DNA of 64,000 nucleotides, from NCBI GenBank assembly GCA_025353485.1, contig JANXQO010000114.1, positions 1 to 64,000 on the forward strand, read 5' to 3'. Below, piece by piece: positions 59,826 to 64,000 of the stretch. Under the pieces are notes generated by a model that did no database searches, was not told where the DNA came from, and was given only the letters and a program-made list of their open reading frames with translations. Positions within the stretch are counted from its first letter, which is position 1, and each line of letters starts with the position of its first letter. Origin of the DNA: Chitinophagales bacterium (GTDB lineage Bacteria; Bacteroidota; Bacteroidia; Chitinophagales; Chitinophagaceae). The position numbers were made by a program, and so were the translations under genes.

Positions 59826-61532
59826 ATGAAGACAGATTTTTTAGTCATCGGATCGGGAATAGCCGGATTAACCTATGCTTTAAAGGTTGCACAGGATTGC
59901 CCCGACAAAACTATTATCATACTTACAAAAGCACAAAGTGATGAGACCAATACCAAGTATGCCCAGGGCGGCGTGGCAGGTGTAATGGATATGGATAATG
60001 ATAGTTTTGAAAAACATATTGAAGACACTTTAATTGCAGGCGATGGTTTGTGTAACCCGAAAATTGTGGAGATTGTAGTAACAGAAGGTGTAGAAAGAAT
60101 ACGGGAAATTATTGAATGGGGAGCTAAGTTTGATAAGGATAATGAAGGTGAGTACACACTTGGTAAAGAAGGTGGCCACAGCGAATCAAGAATACTGCAT
60201 CATAAAGATGTTACAGGCAGGGAGATGGAACGAACCTTACTTGCTGCCATTAAAAACAAACCTAATATCAATCTTATTACGCATTGTTTTGTAGTTGATA
60301 TAATTACCCAGCATCATCTTGGTTTTTTAGTAACCAAGGCCACGCCGGATATTGCATGCTATGGAGTGTATGTAATAAATATGCAAACAAATAAGATAGA
60401 AAAAATCATTTCCAAAATAACATTGCTTGCAGCCGGTGGCAACGGGCAGGCATACCGTACCACAACAAACCCTGCCATTGCAACAGGAGATGGAGTGGCA
60501 ATGATATACCGTGCAAAAGGGCGGATTGAAAATATGGAATTCATCCAGTTTCATCCAACGGCTTTGTATGAGCCGGGCATAGCAGGCCAGGCCTTTTTAA
60601 TTACGGAAGCGGTTAGGGGAGATGGCGCAATTCTTCGCAATAACAAAGGAGAAGCATTTATGGAAAGATATGATGCAAGAAAAGATCTTGCACCAAGAGA
60701 TATTGTTGCACGGGCAATAGATAATGAAATGAAAGTTACGGGAACCGAACATGTGTTTCTTGATTGCCGCCACATGGATATGGAAAAATTTGTTCATCAC
60801 TTTCCTAACATTTATGAAAAGTGTAAATCCCTCGGTATTGATGTTGCCAAACAAATGATACCTGTTGCGCCGGCAGCGCATTACAGTTGTGGCGGAATAA
60901 AAACAGATGAGTGGGGACGATCATCTATCAATAATTTATATGCGTGCGGAGAGTGTGCCAGCACAGGCTTACATGGCGCAAACAGGTTAGCAAGTAATTC
61001 ATTATTGGAGGCAATGGTTTTTGCTCACAGGTGTTATTTGGATTCCACAGCCCCCTCTAAATCTCCCCCAATAGGGGAGACTTTTCAACCGCACAAAAGC
61101 TCAACTTTTAATCAGGATAATTCTTCTGGCAATGAAGGAGGAGCTTTGAGTGATGGCAAAGCCCCGAATGTTCGGGATTTGGAAACCGCAATTCCTGATT
61201 GGAATACATCCGGAACAACTGCCCCAAAAGAAATGATCCTGATAACCCAAAGCTTAAAAGAATTGCAATTGCTGATGAGTGATTATGTAGGTATAGTAAG
61301 AACAAATGTTCGTTTGGCAAGAGCAATGAAGCGGTTGGATCTTTTGCATGAAGAGACTGAAGCATTGTACCAGGCCACTGAAATTTCTCTGCAACTTTGC
61401 GAAGTAAGAAATTTAATTACTGTTGGATACCTAATTACAAAAGGAGCACAACTTCGTCATGAAAGCCGTGGTCTGCATTTCAATACTGATTATCCTTATA
61501 AAAGTGATTTGTTGCAGAATATTGTGTTGTAA
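59826..61532 (+). CDS. nadB: L-aspartate oxidase with a repeat-derived insertion
   Basis: FAD enzyme oxidising aspartate to iminoaspartate for NAD. 568 residues, about 40 longer than usual. FAD loop VIGSGIAGLTYA (7-18), TKYAQGGVAGV, active-site HHKDVTGREMERTL, QFHPTALY, VAPAAHYSCGGI and LYACGECASTGLHGANRLAS. Residues 408-455 (from TAPSKSPPIGETFQP to VRDLET) are an insert coded by palindromic DNA between NSLLEAMVFAHRCYLD and IPDWN, a surface loop. Partner genes nadA and nadC are not in the window. Confidence 0.94.
   Translation: MKTDFLVIGSGIAGLTYALKVAQDCPDKTIIILTKAQSDETNTKYAQGGVAGVMDMDNDSFEKHIEDTLIAGDGLCNPKIVEIVVTEGVERIREIIEWGAKFDKDNEGEYTLGKEGGHSESRILHHKDVTGREMERTLLAAIKNKPNINLITHCFVVDIITQHHLGFLVTKATPDIACYGVYVINMQTNKIEKIISKITLLAAGGNGQAYRTTTNPAIATGDGVAMIYRAKGRIENMEFIQFHPTALYEPGIAGQAFLITEAVRGDGAILRNNKGEAFMERYDARKDLAPRDIVARAIDNEMKVTGTEHVFLDCRHMDMEKFVHHFPNIYEKCKSLGIDVAKQMIPVAPAAHYSCGGIKTDEWGRSSINNLYACGECASTGLHGANRLASNSLLEAMVFAHRCYLDSTAPSKSPPIGETFQPHKSSTFNQDNSSGNEGGALSDGKAPNVRDLETAIPDWNTSGTTAPKEMILITQSLKELQLLMSDYVGIVRTNVRLARAMKRLDLLHEETEALYQATEISLQLCEVRNLITVGYLITKGAQLRHESRGLHFNTDYPYKSDLLQNIVL
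61051..61177. repeat. Palindromic elements inside nadB
   Basis: First element CCCCCTCTAAATCTCCCCCA and its partner GGGGAGACTTTT (61051-61085; stem TCTCCCC/GGGGAGA at 61062-61080). Then CCCGAATGTTCGGG (61163-61176), a relative of the TCCCGA-type palindromes. The DNA between is likely repeat-derived as well. All is read through in frame. Confidence 0.7.
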
Positions 61533-61574
61533 TGCTTCTATTATGTATCTTTTTTTCAATCTTATCTTTGATAA

Positions 61575-62456
61575 ATGTATTACCTGGTTTACGGCCTGCT
61601 TTGGTTAGTTTCTCTTTTGCCTTTTCGTATTCTATATATTTTAAGCGATGCATTGTACGGATTAATTTATTATGTGATCAGCTACAGAAAAAAAGTAGTG
61701 ATGAGCAATTTACAAATTGCCTTTTCTGAAAAAACTGAAAAAGAAAGAATACAAATTGCAAAGAAGTTTTATCATAACCTGGTAGATAACTTCATTGAAT
61801 CAATTAAATTAATTACGATAACTGATAAAGCATTTTCTAAGAGATGTTTTGCAGATGTAACCGAATTAAATAAAATATCGGCAACGGGTAAAAATATCCA
61901 ATTGCATTGCGGGCACCAGTTTAACTGGGAGTATGCCAACAAAATATATTCTCAAAAACTTACTGGCCGTTTTGTTTTAGTTTATATGCCTGTTGGCAAT
62001 AAAATAGTAAACAGGTTATTTTTTAATATCCGTCAAAAAGATGGAACCGCTTTGGTAAATGCCGCAAACTACAGCAAAGAAATGCTTGGAGTTTATAAAC
62101 AAACCTACGTTTTAGGATTAGTTGCAGACCAAAATCCTGCAATGCCGGGCAGCTCTTTCTGGCTCAACTTTTTTTCCAGGCCAACTCCCTTTTTATATAC
62201 CTCTGAAAAGAATGCTGTAAGAAATAATAATGCCGTTGCTTTTGTAAGTTTTAATAAGATAAAACGCGGCTATTATAAATGCGAAACTGTTATCGTAACT
62301 GAAAATGCCGCAGAAACTAAAACGGGTGAGCTCACAAAAAAATACAGGGATTTTTTGCAACAAAAAATAACAGAACAGCCGGATAATTATTTATGGAGTC
62401 ATCGCCGCTGGAAGAATGAATACAAAACTGAGTATCAAAAGCGATGGATAGATTAA
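61575..62456 (+). CDS. LpxL/HtrB-family lysophospholipid or lipid A acyltransferase
   Basis: 293 residues: an N-terminal membrane helix (YYLVYGLLWLVSLLPFRILY), RKKVVMSNLQIAFSEKTEKER, and the acyltransferase pattern LHCGHQFNWEYA (HxxxxE site), then VLGLVADQNPAMPGSSFWLNF and WSHRRWKNEYK. Bacteroidota use such enzymes for secondary acylation of lipid A or related lipids. It starts 42 bases after nadB and overlaps the convergent MBL-fold gene by four bases. Confidence 0.88.
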   Translation: MYYLVYGLLWLVSLLPFRILYILSDALYGLIYYVISYRKKVVMSNLQIAFSEKTEKERIQIAKKFYHNLVDNFIESIKLITITDKAFSKRCFADVTELNKISATGKNIQLHCGHQFNWEYANKIYSQKLTGRFVLVYMPVGNKIVNRLFFNIRQKDGTALVNAANYSKEMLGVYKQTYVLGLVADQNPAMPGSSFWLNFFSRPTPFLYTSEKNAVRNNNAVAFVSFNKIKRGYYKCETVIVTENAAETKTGELTKKYRDFLQQKITEQPDNYLWSHRRWKNEYKTEYQKRWID

Positions 62457-63856
62457 TTTAACACACTGGCATCTTTTTCAATTTCAATATTTTTCTCTTC
62501 CTTAATTTTATTAAAGCCGCCAATAACATTACGAAGATTATGATACCCATGCCGCTTTAATAGCGACGATGCTATCACACTCCTGTAACCGCCGGCGCAA
62601 TGAACATATAAGTTTTGTTCATCATCAAAATTAGCGATCTGTACAACATCCGTCATTTCAGAGAGCGGTAAATTAATTGCATTTTTTATATGCCCTTCAC
62701 CAAATTCAGTTTCTCTTCTTACATCCACTACTGTAAGTTTAGGGTCATGTTTAATATCCATTGCAAGCTCATGGGGTTCCACTTCAATTATCAGGTCAAT
62801 TTTTTCCCCCGCATTTTTCCATGCTTCAAAGCCGCCTTGTAAATACCCTTCCATTTTATCAAAGCCAACACGTGCAAGGCGTATAATTGTTTCTTCTTCC
62901 ATTCCTTTATCTGTAACTAATATTATTCTTTGCTCAAAAGAAAGTAAGGTCCCTGCCCATTCTGCAAACCTGCCCTCAAGTCCTATAAATATAGATCCTG
63001 GCACAAACCCTTGTGTGAATACAGATTCTTTCCTGGTATCTAATACCATAACTTCTTCATCTATTTTCTTTTTAAATTCATCAATGGTTAATGCAGAAAG
63101 CCCTTTGGTTTTTACTTCAGCAAGACTATCATAACCTTCTTTATTAATTTTTGCATTGATGGCAAAATAAACAGGTGCAGCATTTAAACCGGTTGTAACA
63201 GCTTTAATAAATTCTTCTCTTGATTGTTGTTGCAGCGCATAATTATTTTTCTTCTGTTCGCCAATGGTGGTGAAAATATCTGTGCCTAAATTTTTACCAC
63301 AACTGCTGCCGGCTCCATGTGCCGGATAAACAATTATGTCATCCTGTAAAGGCAATATTTTATTTTTAATTGTATCATACATTATTGATGCTAATTCTTC
63401 TGTGGTCATATCACCACTGCTTAGGTCTGGTCTTCCCACATCACCAACAAACAAAGTATCTCCTGTAAAAATGCAATGCGGTTGTTGCTTTTCATCTTTT
63501 AATAAATAACAAGTAGATTCTATTGTATGCCCCGGTGTGTGGATAGCCTGTATACTTATATCTCCTAGGGAAAAAATTTCCCCATCTTTTGCTACATGAA
63601 CGGGAAAATTGGTTTCGGTTTCAGGGCCATAAACAATTGTTGCCCCGGTTTGTTTAGCCAAATCAAGATGTCCGCTAACAAAGTCTGCATGAAAATGTGT
63701 TTCAAAAATATATTTTATTACAGCATTTTTTTCTTTGGCTAACTGGATGTAGGCATCAATATCTCTTAACGGATCAATAACGGCGGCTATGCCATTGCTT
63801 TCAATAAAATAGGCAGCCTCGCTCAGGCATCCTGTATAAATTTGCTTTACGTACAT
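62453..63856 (-). CDS. MBL-fold hydrolase with two rhodanese domains (persulfide dioxygenase-like)
   Basis: 467 residues. The metallo-beta-lactamase part has THFHADFVSGHLDLA (His54, His56, Asp58), AIHTPGHTIEST, VFTGDTLFVGDVGRPDL and YPAHGAGSSCG, the ETHE1/persulfide dioxygenase-like variant. Two rhodanese domains follow (about 255-355, 365-460); only the second has the active Cys420 (VHCAGGYRS), the first having lost it. It likely handles sulfane sulfur or glutathione persulfide. Cytosolic, single gene. Confidence 0.9.
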   Translation of the reverse strand: MYVKQIYTGCLSEAAYFIESNGIAAVIDPLRDIDAYIQLAKEKNAVIKYIFETHFHADFVSGHLDLAKQTGATIVYGPETETNFPVHVAKDGEIFSLGDISIQAIHTPGHTIESTCYLLKDEKQQPHCIFTGDTLFVGDVGRPDLSSGDMTTEELASIMYDTIKNKILPLQDDIIVYPAHGAGSSCGKNLGTDIFTTIGEQKKNNYALQQQSREEFIKAVTTGLNAAPVYFAINAKINKEGYDSLAEVKTKGLSALTIDEFKKKIDEEVMVLDTRKESVFTQGFVPGSIFIGLEGRFAEWAGTLLSFEQRIILVTDKGMEEETIIRLARVGFDKMEGYLQGGFEAWKNAGEKIDLIIEVEPHELAMDIKHDPKLTVVDVRRETEFGEGHIKNAINLPLSEMTDVVQIANFDDEQNLYVHCAGGYRSVIASSLLKRHGYHNLRNVIGGFNKIKEEKNIEIEKDASVLN

Positions 63857-63884
63857 ATAAAAAATATTACAGCAAAGATAGTAT

Positions 63885-63918
63885 AATAAAAAAACGGATG
63901 CAGCTTTGGCACCCGTTT
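63885..63918 (-). terminator. Terminator of the gene entering from the right edge
   Basis: On the minus strand AAACGGGTGC (63909-63918) pairs with GCATCCGTTT (63892-63901) with one G-U wobble, 7-base loop and then seven Ts. It lies 20 bases past the stop codon of the partial frame at 63939. Confidence 0.85.
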
Positions 63919-63938
63919 AACCTTTTAAAAGATAAAGT

Positions 63939-64000
63939 TTAACCAACCAGTTTGCTCACAAATTCGTCAATGGCTTTAATCCGTTGCTTATTAATTGTAT
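63939..64000 (-). CDS. C-terminal fragment of an unidentified protein (cut by window edge)
   Basis: Only the last 19 residues are visible, ending NKQRIKAIDEFVSKLVG and a TAA. The following terminator supports a real gene end. The fragment is too short to name. Confidence 0.45.
   Translation of the reverse strand, partial: TINKQRIKAIDEFVSKLVG

Overview
The window reads as chromosomal DNA of a Bacteroidota bacterium, most likely a Chitinophagaceae-type member. The evidence is an AT-rich composition, type IX secretion (T9SS) C-terminal domains, gliding genes gldE and gldD, the long form of IspG, conserved Bacteroidota gene orders (bamA-skp-skp-murI; mutY-ssb-gldE-gldD; HU-TPR-small basic protein-rng), promoters of the TTTG / TAnnTTTG type, and weak Shine-Dalgarno sites. 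Genus is not determinable by eye. No phage, IS element, CRISPR array, rRNA or tRNA was seen, and no gene-free gap exceeds 300 bases.

Layout. 1-2.9 kb: outer-membrane biogenesis (end of bamA, two Skp-like chaperones, murI). 3.0-3.9 kb: rpmH-rnpA-yidD. 4.0-7.4 kb: small hypothetical, superoxide dismutase, tadA, aldehyde dehydrogenase. 7.4-11.7 kb: a minus-strand run of eight small genes (VOC, DinB, two SRPBCC, DGPF/YCII, an unknown, an ECF42-type sigma factor, TfoX-N). 11.8-19.6 kb: glutathione peroxidase, rpiB, M28 peptidase, a secreted protein with a caspase-like His/Cys pair, an ABC exporter and a glycosyltransferase. 19.8-23.0 kb: a beta-propeller lipoprotein and an ECF sigma factor with a membrane/beta-barrel partner. 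23.2-32.2 kb: a twelve-gene minus-strand arsenosugar biosynthesis cluster (ArsS radical SAM, ArsM methyltransferase, PiT transporter, nucleoside phosphorylase, two glycosyltransferases, peroxidase-like proteins) that may extend to a flavoprotein and a fatty acid hydroxylase. 32.3-34.3 kb: sigma factor/zinc anti-sigma module. 34.4-42.1 kb: ATP synthase genes atpB-E-F-H and atpA, split by an inverted 3-kb T9SS protein gene. 42.2-49.5 kb: rng, small basic protein, HU, mutY, ssb, gldE, gldD. 49.5-64 kb: DUF2306 proteins, DUF3109, a class D beta-lactamase, a BatB-BatC fusion, ispG, nadB, a lipid A-type acyltransferase and an MBL-fold/rhodanese protein.

The most unusual layer is not a gene. Short palindromic elements of several families lie in intergenic gaps and also in frame inside tadA, an ABC exporter, ispG, nadB and the 3' end of a hypothetical gene, sometimes nested in one another. 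A second type of spacer consists of inverted or tandem arrays of short words (7-12 nt), a different word at each site. One of these arrays, five copies of a 7-nt word, lies inside the signal-peptide codons of gldD, where slippage would shift the frame. The strongest metabolic story is the arsenosugar cluster; the strongest single-gene leads are the caspase-like secreted protein, the class D beta-lactamase and the BatB-BatC fusion.
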